A stretch of DNA of 64,000 nucleotides, from contig NZ_MSCI01000001.1 in NCBI RefSeq assembly GCF_002954585.1, forward strand, positions 1,302,001 to 1,366,000, given 5' to 3'. Made by a program: the position numbers and the translations under genes. This document shows positions 57,073 through 64,000 of this stretch, one piece after another. Every line of letters starts with the position of its first letter. Positions within the stretch are counted from its first letter, which is position 1. The notes beneath the pieces are model-generated. The model saw nothing but the letters and a program-made list of their open reading frames with translations. It ran no database searches and had not been told where the DNA came from. This DNA comes from Vibrio chagasii. GTDB taxonomy: Bacteria; Pseudomonadota; Gammaproteobacteria; Enterobacterales; Vibrionaceae.

Positions 57073-57603
57073 TTAATTTCGTCTCGCTAGGTCACGCGCA
57101 AGAATCAATGCTAAACCAAAGATCTGAAGAAAGATCGCGATATTTTTATAGAGGGTCATCAGCTCTTCAAGAGCTTGGAGGAGTTCAGATAAGGTTAGAT
57201 TATCAAGGTAGAAGTCATCGATGCGTGTGCGTTGCGATTACTGAGCTTGGTTAATCAGCATCATGACATGAGAAAGGTTTTCGACAGTAATCTCTGGAAC
57301 TTCGCCACTGACTCACGCACCAAGCTGACCGCGCATCGCTTCTTTTAATTCCGGCGTCACCGCCGAACTTGAAGAAGTACTATTATCCATGTGCAGCAAC
57401 ATAGATTCACGCTTACGCTCTAAAGCTTTAATCGTATTCCAAGCCAACTGAATCGAGTAGACATTGCCCTGTTGGCGCTCTCGATACTGAGCTTGTTCAA
57501 CCACCATTTTATCCAGCACTAGACTCGACACAACAATGGCCAGAATATTCAGCACTAACCCTGTTAGTACAATCATCTATGGTGGAGGGAGGCGTAGCGC
57601 CAT
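57073..57603 (-). pseudogene. two-helix membrane protein gene with three in-frame stops
   Basis: One reading frame runs 177 codons from ATG 57603, with AGGA six bases ahead and only eight bases past the MAPEG stop, to TAA 57073. It contains TAG at codon 9, TGA at codon 97 and TAA at codon 122. Between the stops it reads as normal protein: N-terminal helix IVLTGLVLNILAIVVSSLVL, charged helical middle (ERKRESMLLHMD), SGEVPEITVENLSHVMMLI and C-terminal helix NIAIFLQIFGLALILARDLA. No frameshift is seen. All three stops could arise by C-to-T changes from CAG, CGA and CAA. The protein family is not recognised. Confidence 0.75.
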
Positions 57604-57610
57604 GCTTGTC

Positions 57611-57997
57611 CTACATAAGCTTATCAAACGGAAGATAAATCAAGTTTAGAACAACTAAAGACACCATGCTGGCAAAGGTCAAATACATGCCTTGCTTTCT
57701 TCCCTTCAGGCTACGAGCAAGAATGCTTTTTCCATGAATAATACGACCAGCAACAAAAGCAATACCAATAACGTGAATCAGCCATACATTGGCGCCGTTG
57801 AACTCTAGCAACGCCATCAGTATCACGGTAATCGGAATATAGTCCATTGCGTTACTTTGAGCGGAACGAGCCACTTGTAACGATTCAACACCACCATCTG
57901 CGTATGCTACTTGATTATTTCTTCTTTGCTTAATCACCTCAATGGAAAGCCATAACATGACTAACGTGAGCAACGAAGCATATAACGCTGTAACCAT
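57611..57997 (-). CDS. MAPEG family membrane protein
   Basis: 128 residues from ATG 57997, favoured over 58003 by AGGT spacing. Four membrane helices with the MAPEG pattern (LEFNGANVWLIHVIGIAFVAGRIIHGKSI). Bacterial MAPEG proteins include glutathione-dependent enzymes, but the exact role here is unknown. It is followed eight bases later by the nonsense-bearing membrane-protein frame, with which it forms a two-gene unit. Confidence 0.88.
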   Translation of the reverse strand: MVTALYASLLTLVMLWLSIEVIKQRRNNQVAYADGGVESLQVARSAQSNAMDYIPITVILMALLEFNGANVWLIHVIGIAFVAGRIIHGKSILARSLKGRKQGMYLTFASMVSLVVLNLIYLPFDKLM

Positions 57998-58083
57998 TAT
58001 CATTACCTACTGGTTAGTTTATTCGGCGGGCTACCTCAACCTATCTGTATTCAGCAAACAAGGAGCATTCACGCCCGCACATA

Positions 58084-58101
58084 TATAAGAGATCTCTCAC
58101 A
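58084..58101. promoter_or_regulatory. GacA/VarA (UvrY)-type upstream activating palindrome for csrB
   Basis: TATAAGAGATCTCTCACA matches 16 of 18 bases of the GacA/UvrY box TGTAAGAGATCTCTTACA (recalled). A further half-site GTAAGAGATTACA follows at 58108. It lies about 160 bases upstream of the RNA start, the usual distance for csrB/rsmB genes. Confidence 0.75.
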
Positions 58102-58260
58102 ACAAACGTAAGAGATTACAATCAAGCTTCGCAGAAAAATCCTAGATTACAAACCCAAGCCCTTGTTTTGTATGAGTACGCACAGTTTTTCTTAGCTTTG
58201 CCTTCAGATTATTTGCTTGAGGTAGATTGTCGGAGAAGCCTCGAGAGTGTTTATATACGT

Positions 58261-58572
58261 GTCGACAGGGAGTTGGCAGGAACAGGAAAAAGCCTAATGG
58301 ATTAGGTATCTTCAGGATGAAGATTTGATGACTTAGGATGAGTTATCAGCAAGGAAGTTATGCTCTAGGATAGAGTCACTTATCAGGATGATGAGTTTGC
58401 AAGGACACCGCTAGGAAGGCGATGGATTGGATAGGTTAAAGGATTTAGCCACGTCAAGGAACGATGCAGGGAGCACCAGTTACCTATTGAAAGATAAGTA
58501 ACGCGCAGTAGCAAGATGGCTACAAAAAGAATAGACCCCGTTTGGTAAAAGCCAAACGGGGTTTCCTTTTTC
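58261..58572 (+). ncRNA. csrB: CsrB-type regulatory RNA
   Basis: About 310 bases, starting GUCGACAGGGAGU like E. coli CsrB. A TATATA -10 element lies at 58252. It contains about 16 GGA motifs, 11 of them AGGA and two AGGGA, many between short complementary arms, so they would sit in hairpin loops that bind CsrA. It ends in a perfect 11-base terminator stem ACCCCGTTTGG/CCAAACGGGGT followed by TTTCC. CsrB-type RNAs sequester CsrA and thus relieve its repression of target mRNAs. A GacA/VarA-like box upstream fits control by the BarA/UvrY-type system. No protein is encoded in this stretch. Confidence 0.9.
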
Positions 58573-58600
58573 TAAAGCCTAAGAAATATCAAAAGCTAGG

Positions 58601-59068
58601 CTACAGAATAATTCTCATCAGGAACATCGCACCAAACGCATTCAACACTGAAATAGCGATCATCACTGGAATGTAACGGCCTTCGGTACCAATTGGTCCC
58701 ATGATACGACCCATGTATTGAACCTGTGAGCCCATCAAGTAAATAGCTGGCGCTAAGATCGCAATATGATTGCCATTCAAGATACCTTGGTCAAACAGCG
58801 TGATTACCACACCCACAGCACCACCCATCGACATCCACGCACCGATCAATACCGCAGCAGCTTCACCCGGCAAACCAAACACCGCCATGATTGGAGCAAA
58901 AACGCTACCCATCAGATCCAATGCACCCGTAATCTGCAATGCTTTGATGATTACAAACGCCATCAGAACATTTGGCACTGTCGAGGTGGTCGCAATAACC
59001 CAGCCTTTCTTAGCACCTTCAACGAAAATATCAGTCACCATTGGTTTCTTTGCTTTTACTTCGCTCAT
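58601..59068 (-). CDS. YjiG family inner-membrane protein (spore maturation protein B-like)
   Basis: 155 residues, about four membrane helices, nucleoside-recognition (Gate) type: VIIKALQITGALDLMGSVFAPIMAVFGLPGEAAAVLIGAW. It pairs with YjiH, which overlaps it (TAATG). The pair is likely a two-subunit transporter or membrane channel with unknown substrate. It ends near the csrB terminator, which may also work for it. Confidence 0.85.
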   Translation of the reverse strand: MSEVKAKKPMVTDIFVEGAKKGWVIATTSTVPNVLMAFVIIKALQITGALDLMGSVFAPIMAVFGLPGEAAAVLIGAWMSMGGAVGVVITLFDQGILNGNHIAILAPAIYLMGSQVQYMGRIMGPIGTEGRYIPVMIAISVLNAFGAMFLMRIIL

Positions 59069-59805
59069 TATGCTACTTCCTCTTCCAGTTTTTGTTCTTT
59101 GTCTGATTTTGGTTTGTCTTCTTTGCCTTCAGTAATATTGAGGTAGATACGGAATAGGTTGGCACCCACAAACTTAAAGATGAACATTACCGCAACAGCA
59201 AGGCCAATAGATGACGTTACTGCCAGAGAACCGTCCATCGCGGTTAGAGTAAATAGCACAGCACCCGACGAGAAGAAGTTAACGATCGCCGCACCTGCTG
59301 TGAATTGGAACATGGTAAAGACATCAGTTTCACGCTTAGTTAGATGCCCTTCATCTTTAAGCTGACGAGTCATCGCTGCACCTGCATCGGTGCTTTGCAA
59401 AGAAGCGATCAGTGCCAAGCCTGAGTTACCAGGAATGCCCATAAGCGGACGAAGTAGTGGAGTAAGCAGTTTACGAGCAGCGTCTAGCGCACCGTAGTGC
59501 TCAAGTACGTTGATCATACCCAAAGCAAACATCACGGTCGGAATAAGTGTCAGAGCAAAAATGAAACCGTCACGAGCACCGCTACCGCCTTTACCACGCA
59601 AAGAGGTGGTTGCCGCTTGAATACCATCAGCAGATTCACTTACATCGTAAGCCACTTTACCGAATGAGCCGTTAAGCGTCGTAAAATCGAATACGCCATA
59701 CCATTCATTGGACTGCATCAAGCCGGAGAAAAACACAACCGCAAAGGCGAGTGCGATGTAACTGCCGATCGTGACTTTACGATCGGTTTTCGTTGGATTA
59801 GTCAT
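59068..59805 (-). CDS. YjiH family inner-membrane protein (spore maturation protein A-like)
   Basis: 245 residues with several membrane helices and Gate-domain features (LLTPLLRPLMGIPGNSGLALIASLQSTDAGAAMTRQL, FQFTAGAAIVNFFSSGAVL). The C-terminus is a charged cytoplasmic tail (EGKEDKPKSDKEQKLEEE). Its stop overlaps the YjiG start, so the two are coupled. Substrate unknown. Confidence 0.87.
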   Translation of the reverse strand: MTNPTKTDRKVTIGSYIALAFAVVFFSGLMQSNEWYGVFDFTTLNGSFGKVAYDVSESADGIQAATTSLRGKGGSGARDGFIFALTLIPTVMFALGMINVLEHYGALDAARKLLTPLLRPLMGIPGNSGLALIASLQSTDAGAAMTRQLKDEGHLTKRETDVFTMFQFTAGAAIVNFFSSGAVLFTLTAMDGSLAVTSSIGLAVAVMFIFKFVGANLFRIYLNITEGKEDKPKSDKEQKLEEEVA

Positions 59806-60328
59806 AAGGACCTCTATACATCTAGTTTATGTGGAACAGAACACGCATAGATAGTGCAAACTAATGAGAAGAAGGTTAATGACCAAAATCAAACAGAGTA
59901 TCGGTTTAAATTAAAGATGATAGGCAACATATAAAACTGTGACTATAGTTTAGATATCGAAATATAAACTGACAAAATCCTCATATTTCACATACAAAAC
60001 TAAATAAATTTTGCTGCAATAGCGCAACCGAAAACATACAGACGAGACACAAAAATCAGTGCTCAACGGATAACATTCTGGATAGTCCGATCTCTGATAA
60101 TTATGTGAGATATCTCTTACATGAATTTTTAGTTAAATTTTTATTTAATTATAATACAGGCACTTAAATCGTGATTTATCTTCCAAAACGCAACCGTTTT
60201 CATTCTGCTGATTGAGTTTTATTCCAAGCCGAATTCATGAGCCATTTTATAAAGGATTTGAGCTTGATTCGAAATTCCAGCCTCAAGAGGTGCTATAGAC
60301 TTCGCGCAGCCAATATAGAAGGAAAACG
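59806..60328. other. 523-base divergent intergenic region
   Basis: Between yjiH (minus) and a small gene (plus). AT-rich, with an 18-base GacA/VarA-like palindrome at 60104-60121. No GGA-rich RNA like csrB follows it, and no other gene was found. Confidence 0.5.
60104..60121. promoter_or_regulatory. second GacA/VarA-like palindrome
   Basis: TGTGAGATATCTCTTACA matches 16 of 18 bases of the GacA/UvrY box, about 208 bases before the small gene and 299 before yjiH. It could drive either or a short RNA in between. Confidence 0.6.
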
Positions 60329-60508
60329 GTGACAAAAATGGAAATGAAAACACTAAAATATCAGGTAATGGGTAAAGGCATGTGGATCACTGCCACGGTA
60401 TCTCGCGTAGTTGCGGACAAACTTGCGATGGAATACCAATCCTATGGCTGGCCTGTTGAGATATGTGCTGCAGAACAAACAATGACGTTTGATCGTAATG
60501 CTGCATAA
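60329..60508 (+). CDS. small cytoplasmic protein of unknown function
   Basis: 59 codons from GTG 60329, with AAGGA five bases ahead; ATG 60338 would give 56 residues. Sequence MEMKTLKYQVMGKGMWITATVSRVVADKLAMEYQ, then SYGWPVEICAAEQTMTFD, with mixed hydrophobic and charged residues and no membrane helix. It ends in its own terminator (60541). The GacA/VarA-like box upstream suggests Csr-linked expression. No family is recognised. Confidence 0.65.
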   Translation: MTKMEMKTLKYQVMGKGMWITATVSRVVADKLAMEYQSYGWPVEICAAEQTMTFDRNAA

Positions 60509-60540
60509 TGTTGGCGACACAGAATAAGCTCTATCGGACT

Positions 60541-60560
60541 AAGCCCGGTAGGGCTTTTTC
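60541..60560 (+). terminator. terminator of the small gene
   Basis: AGCCC/GGGCT stem around GGTA followed by TTTTTC. Confidence 0.8.
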
Positions 60561-60743
60561 TTTATCACTCGCGTGTACAAGATTGTAATTTGAGACGCAC
60601 AAGGCCGTACTTCAGCCCACCTCACAGTCTCTCGCTTTCCCTGTAATCTGTTGAATTATTAAGATATCTATCACACTCCACACGGTTATTTAAGTCTACG
60701 CTTTTACGCGTGTTAATAACTTATTAACTTTGGAGCGTAATCC

Positions 60744-62183
60744 ATGCTAGGTATCCAGCTTTCTGTTGTCCTCTCTTTACTGTGTTTTTCTGCGGTGGCA
60801 GGGGCAGCTACCTCCCAACTCGGGGAACCTCTCAAGCTAACCAACTCATTTGCTGGCTACCTCTCGCTAACAATTTTCGTTATTGCTTACGTTGTAGTGA
60901 TGATGGAAGAGTATCTAAAGCTGCGAAAGTCCAAACCCGTTTTACTTGCTGCAGGCCTTATTTGGATCATCATTGGTTTCACGTACCAAGAACACAATCT
61001 GGTTGAAGTCGCGAAGCAAGCCCTAGAACACAACCTATTAGAGTACGCCGAACTACTACTCTTCCTGCTCGTCGCCATGACTTACATCAGCGCGATGGAA
61101 GAGCGAAGACTATTTGATGCGCTACAAGCTTGGATGGTGGGTAAAGGCTTTAATTTTCGCTCTCTATTCTGGTTAACCGGTATTTTGTCGTTCTTTATCT
61201 CTCCGATAGCCGATAACCTGACAACGGCTTTATTAATGTGTGCCGTGGTACTTAAAGTCGCAGGAGATAACCCTAAGTTTGTTAACCTCGCCTGTGTGAA
61301 TATTGTGATAGCGGCGAATGCAGGAGGCGCGTTCAGTCCATTTGGCGACATCACTACCTTAATGGTATGGCAGGCAGGCTATGTCAGTTTTAGTGAGTTC
61401 ATCCCCTTATTCATTCCTTCAATGATGAACTACCTCGTCCCTGCTCTTATCATGTCTTACTTTGTGCCTACCACTCAGCCTGATACGGTACATCAACACG
61501 TTGAATTGAAACGAGGTGCGAGACGAATTGTATTCTTATTCATTATGACCATAGGGACAGCGGTTGCTTTCCACGCCGTCCTGCACTTCCCACCAGTAAT
61601 GGGCATGATGATGGGGCTCGCATACCTCCAGTTCTTTGGGTATTTCCTGAGAAAAACACTGCCGAATTCGCTGGCTAAGAAGAAAGCCGTGGCAATTGCG
61701 AATAACGATGAAGGAGCCTTGAAACGACTCGGCTCTGTTGTGCCTTTTGATGTATTTCGAAGAGTCTCTCATGCCGAATGGGACACATTACTCTTCTTCT
61801 ACGGGGTGGTAATGTGTGTCGGTGGTTTGAGCTTGCTTGGTTACTTAGAACTCGCTTCAGGCGTAATGTATAGCCAATGGAATCCGATTTGGGCGAATAT
61901 CATGGTGGGTATATTGTCTGCGATCGTCGATAACATTCCGGTGATGTTTGCAGTGTTATCAATGGAGCCACAAATGTCGATGGGTAACTGGTTACTGATT
62001 ACGTTAACCGCTGGCGTTGGGGGAAGCTTATTATCTATCGGTAGTGCAGCTGGTGTGGCATTGATGGGCGCAGCTCATGGCAAGTACACCTTCTTTGGAC
62101 ACCTAAAGTGGATGCCAGTCATCATGATTGGCTATGCGGTCAGTATCGCAGCTCACTTATGGCTTAACGGTGGGTTATTCTAG
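60744..62183 (+). CDS. nhaD: NhaD-type Na+/H+ antiporter
   Basis: 479 residues, about twelve membrane helices. The NhaD family motifs AYVVVMMEEYLKL, SPIADNLTTALLMC, NAGGAFSPFGDITTLMVWQAG and AIVDNIPVMFAVLSM are present. It exchanges Na+ (or Li+) for H+ across the inner membrane, important in marine vibrios. The N-terminus looks like a cleaved or first-helix signal. It overlaps the stop of the convergent lipoprotein gene in CTAG. Confidence 0.94.
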   Translation: MLGIQLSVVLSLLCFSAVAGAATSQLGEPLKLTNSFAGYLSLTIFVIAYVVVMMEEYLKLRKSKPVLLAAGLIWIIIGFTYQEHNLVEVAKQALEHNLLEYAELLLFLLVAMTYISAMEERRLFDALQAWMVGKGFNFRSLFWLTGILSFFISPIADNLTTALLMCAVVLKVAGDNPKFVNLACVNIVIAANAGGAFSPFGDITTLMVWQAGYVSFSEFIPLFIPSMMNYLVPALIMSYFVPTTQPDTVHQHVELKRGARRIVFLFIMTIGTAVAFHAVLHFPPVMGMMMGLAYLQFFGYFLRKTLPNSLAKKKAVAIANNDEGALKRLGSVVPFDVFRRVSHAEWDTLLFFYGVVMCVGGLSLLGYLELASGVMYSQWNPIWANIMVGILSAIVDNIPVMFAVLSMEPQMSMGNWLLITLTAGVGGSLLSIGSAAGVALMGAAHGKYTFFGHLKWMPVIMIGYAVSIAAHLWLNGGLF

Positions 62184-62569
62184 TTAGATGAACCCTCTTG
62201 ATGCGGGGTTTCGACTCGGGTCCAAACGTTACTCAATTGAACAGCTGGGCATTGGTTGCATGTCAGTACCTCACCCTGCTGTTGAATGCGCATCACCAAG
62301 TCTGAATCCGTTCGACTGCTTCCTGAGTTCAGCTCAATGGTAATCAAAGCATCATCGACACTATAACTGCGTGTCACCGTGTTATCTGTCGTCTGATAAG
62401 TGACTTGTCCCGATTCAAAAAGCAAATAGCTGTCGTTATCAGTACTTTCATACATACCTTTAAATAGAACCAGCTGTGAGACTTCAAAAGGTTGATTGGT
62501 ATCGCTTAAACAACCTGTCAGTAACAGCGTACTACTGCAACTGAGTAAGAAAGGGATTTGACTATTCAT
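62180..62569 (-). CDS. small lipoprotein of unknown function
   Basis: 129 residues. Signal peptide ending in the lipobox LTGC (about residue 20), then a compact domain with a CNQC pair near the end that may bind metal or form a disulfide. No known family is recognised. Its stop overlaps that of nhaD. Confidence 0.78.
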   Translation of the reverse strand: MNSQIPFLLSCSSTLLLTGCLSDTNQPFEVSQLVLFKGMYESTDNDSYLLFESGQVTYQTTDNTVTRSYSVDDALITIELNSGSSRTDSDLVMRIQQQGEVLTCNQCPAVQLSNVWTRVETPHQEGSSN

Positions 62570-62730
62570 TTGGGCATCCTTGCCTAGAGAACATAACTAA
62601 AAGGATATACAACCAAATAAGTATTTTCCAGAAAGCGCCAACCTTTTTGCAAAGTCACACTTTTAAGGTCTCTAGGCTAGGTTCAACACTGCGAGGCATC
62701 AGTTAACCAAAAATCCAATAACCAAGCGAT

Positions 62731-63213
62731 CTATTCTTGGCCAATCCCCTCAATCGTCAATAAGCGCTGTTTTCGTTCAATCCCGCCAGCGTAACCCGTC
62801 AATTTGCCATTCTTGCCTATCACTCGATGACACGGAACAATCACTGATACCGGGTTCTTGCCATTGGCTAACCCCACAGCTCGTACCGCTTTTGGATTAC
62901 CGATCGCGTCGGCTAACTGAGCGTAGCTCCATGTTTCTCCGTAAGGAATAGTAGTAAGAGCGTGCCAAACCGATTGCTGAAAAGGAGTGCCTTTGGCAGC
63001 GATTGGTACATCAAATTGAACGGCGTCTCCTGCAAAATAACGTTCGAGCTGCTCTTTGACCGATTGGAAGATCGGAAAGCTATCTTCTTGTATACCTAAG
63101 TCTTCCGGTTTCGTTGTGTGTGTTTCAAACCAAACTCCGAGTAAGCCTTGCTCATTCGCTTGCAGAGTCACAGTGCCTAACGGGCTGTCATAATATGTAA
63201 AACGGTTCGCCAT
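62731..63213 (-). CDS. ogt: methylated-DNA--protein-cysteine S-methyltransferase
   Basis: 160 residues from ATG 63213, with AGGAG six bases ahead; the longer frame to 63303 overlaps the upstream gene and is not favoured. The active-site motif VPCHRVIG has the acceptor Cys128, and the helix-turn-helix with GNPKAVRAVGLANGKNP is complete. It removes O6-alkyl groups from guanine in a suicide reaction. It lies 47 bases after alkA on the same strand, making a base-alkylation repair pair. Confidence 0.94.
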   Translation of the reverse strand: MANRFTYYDSPLGTVTLQANEQGLLGVWFETHTTKPEDLGIQEDSFPIFQSVKEQLERYFAGDAVQFDVPIAAKGTPFQQSVWHALTTIPYGETWSYAQLADAIGNPKAVRAVGLANGKNPVSVIVPCHRVIGKNGKLTGYAGGIERKQRLLTIEGIGQE

Positions 63214-63260
63214 GATTACTCCTACTTTGTATTGCGGACTTTCGCGGGTTACTCTTTCTA

Positions 63261-64000
63261 TTAAGACTGATTCCAGCAGTGGAACGTAGCGTAACTGCCC
63301 CACGGTGAAACACTCTCTATATTGATAGCCGGTCGGTGCTCGATAAACTTCTTCACAACTAAATCACCCACCAACAGATGATTCGGTTCACTCAAGCCAC
63401 GCAGTAATGCGTATTGTATGGTCCAAGGGCCAATGCCTTTTAGGTCAATCCATTTGGAAGGGTGCTCGGATTGATTGTCGGTCATGTATTCGGCAAAACG
63501 CTTTAAGGTCTCCTTACGGCTTCCTGGCATTCGCAAAAAGCTCACATCAGCTTCCGCTACTTGTTTCGGTGTCGGAAAATAGGTTTTCTTATCTGATTCA
63601 GAAAGCTCTTTAACCAATAGGTTTAACTGACCAATCGCAGCTGTTACCGAAACTTGCTGTCCAAGTATCGCTCTGACCCCCGCCTCCCAAGCACTCCATA
63701 CACCTGGAATACGAATGCCACTTCTGGCGACTAAGTTAGGATCTATCGTCGCAAAAAAGGCTTCAACTTTAGCGATGTCGACATCTAGGTCGAACATGCG
63801 ACGAATGTGAGTGATCAAACCTCGTAATTGGTTTATATCATCCAACTCAAATTCAATGTCTAATCGGTTCTTTTTAGCTAAGGTCGCCTTAAACCAACCT
63901 TTCGAACCATTTACTGTCACAGTTCGCTGATAATAGTCATCCCCAACCTCTTCTATCCCCTCGATCATTCTGCGTCGATAGAAGTCTAATAAGTGCTTCC
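63261..64000 (-). CDS. alkA: DNA-3-methyladenine glycosylase II family, 5' end beyond the window
   Basis: The frame is open to the window edge (KHLLDFYRRRM precedes the first Met at 63968), so the start lies outside. AlkA N-terminal fold, then the helix-hairpin-helix and catalytic segments (VWSAWEAGVRAILGQQVSV, DLKGIGPWTIQYALLRGL, VGDLVVKKF with the catalytic Asp). It removes alkylated purines and pyrimidines in base-excision repair. It pairs with ogt. It may be a stand-alone AlkA or the C-terminal part of an Ada-AlkA fusion, which the missing start leaves open. Confidence 0.87.
   Translation of the reverse strand, partial: KHLLDFYRRRMIEGIEEVGDDYYQRTVTVNGSKGWFKATLAKKNRLDIEFELDDINQLRGLITHIRRMFDLDVDIAKVEAFFATIDPNLVARSGIRIPGVWSAWEAGVRAILGQQVSVTAAIGQLNLLVKELSESDKKTYFPTPKQVAEADVSFLRMPGSRKETLKRFAEYMTDNQSEHPSKWIDLKGIGPWTIQYALLRGLSEPNHLLVGDLVVKKFIEHRPAINIESVSPWGSYATFHCWNQS

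Noticed and set aside
57073..57603. Stop-codon reassignment or recoding in the nonsense-bearing frame
   Set aside because: All three stop codons appear, so no single recoding mechanism explains it; other genes in the window use stops normally.
1..64000. Mobile elements, prophage, integron, CRISPR array, tRNA
   Set aside because: No transposase, integrase, array of spaced repeats or cloverleaf sequence was found on either strand.

Overview
The window reads as a chromosome segment of a marine Vibrio, probably a relative of the V. splendidus group. Supporting signs are a ChiA-type chitinase, a DUF2850 protein, NhaD, a CsrB-type RNA with GacA/VarA-like boxes, the lactate genes lldP/lldD/dld-II, moderate GC and clean Shine-Dalgarno sequences. 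The species is an inference. No rRNA, tRNA, CRISPR array, IS element or prophage was seen.

Region 1 (1-13.9 kb) is a beta-glucoside (cellobiose-like) locus. It holds the end of an aldose 1-epimerase gene, then on the minus strand a GH94 phosphorylase, a MalK-type ATPase, a GH1 beta-glucosidase, two MalG/MalF-type permeases, a periplasmic sugar-binding protein and a LacI-type regulator. Behind them lie a chemoreceptor and a LamB-like porin. Near-identical LacI-type palindromes precede both the regulator and the porin, so uptake through the outer membrane and across the inner membrane, sensing and cleavage probably form one regulon.

Region 2 (13.9-23.3 kb) has a prolyl oligopeptidase and a LysR regulator, divergent from a lactate module: lldP, lldD and the FAD/Fe-S D-lactate dehydrogenase. 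Two structured intergenic elements lie inside the module. Region 3 (23.3-31.7 kb) carries two small genes, a peptide/nickel-family ABC operon (two ATPases, a lipoprotein SBP and a single fused permease) behind a Zur-like box, a MATE exporter and an AraC-GyrI regulator.

Region 4 (31.7-48.6 kb) is mixed housekeeping and envelope genes: an aminotransferase, trhO, a DUF465 protein, a GNAT, a large alkaline-phosphatase-superfamily exoprotein divergent from a large lipoprotein, DUF1840, a diguanylate cyclase, pirin, ppnP, DUF2850 and chitinase chiA. Region 5 (48.6-58 kb) has an alpha/beta hydrolase and TetR with a shared operator-like motif, an AEC carrier, an acyltransferase, a tandem PTPS-like protein, an AraC regulator, a decayed YHS gene, a DUF2608 gene behind a second Zur-like box, a START protein, and a MAPEG gene followed by a membrane-protein gene with three in-frame stops.

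Region 6 (58-64 kb) starts with a csrB-type RNA with a GacA/VarA-like palindrome about 160 bp upstream. A YjiG/YjiH pair follows, then a second such palindrome before a short 59-codon gene, then nhaD, a small lipoprotein, ogt and the edge-truncated alkA.

The most notable observations are the CsrB-type RNA with two GacA-type boxes, the paired Zur-like boxes tying an ABC importer to a secreted HAD protein, the fused ABC permease, the two nonsense-bearing genes and the tandem PTPS protein.
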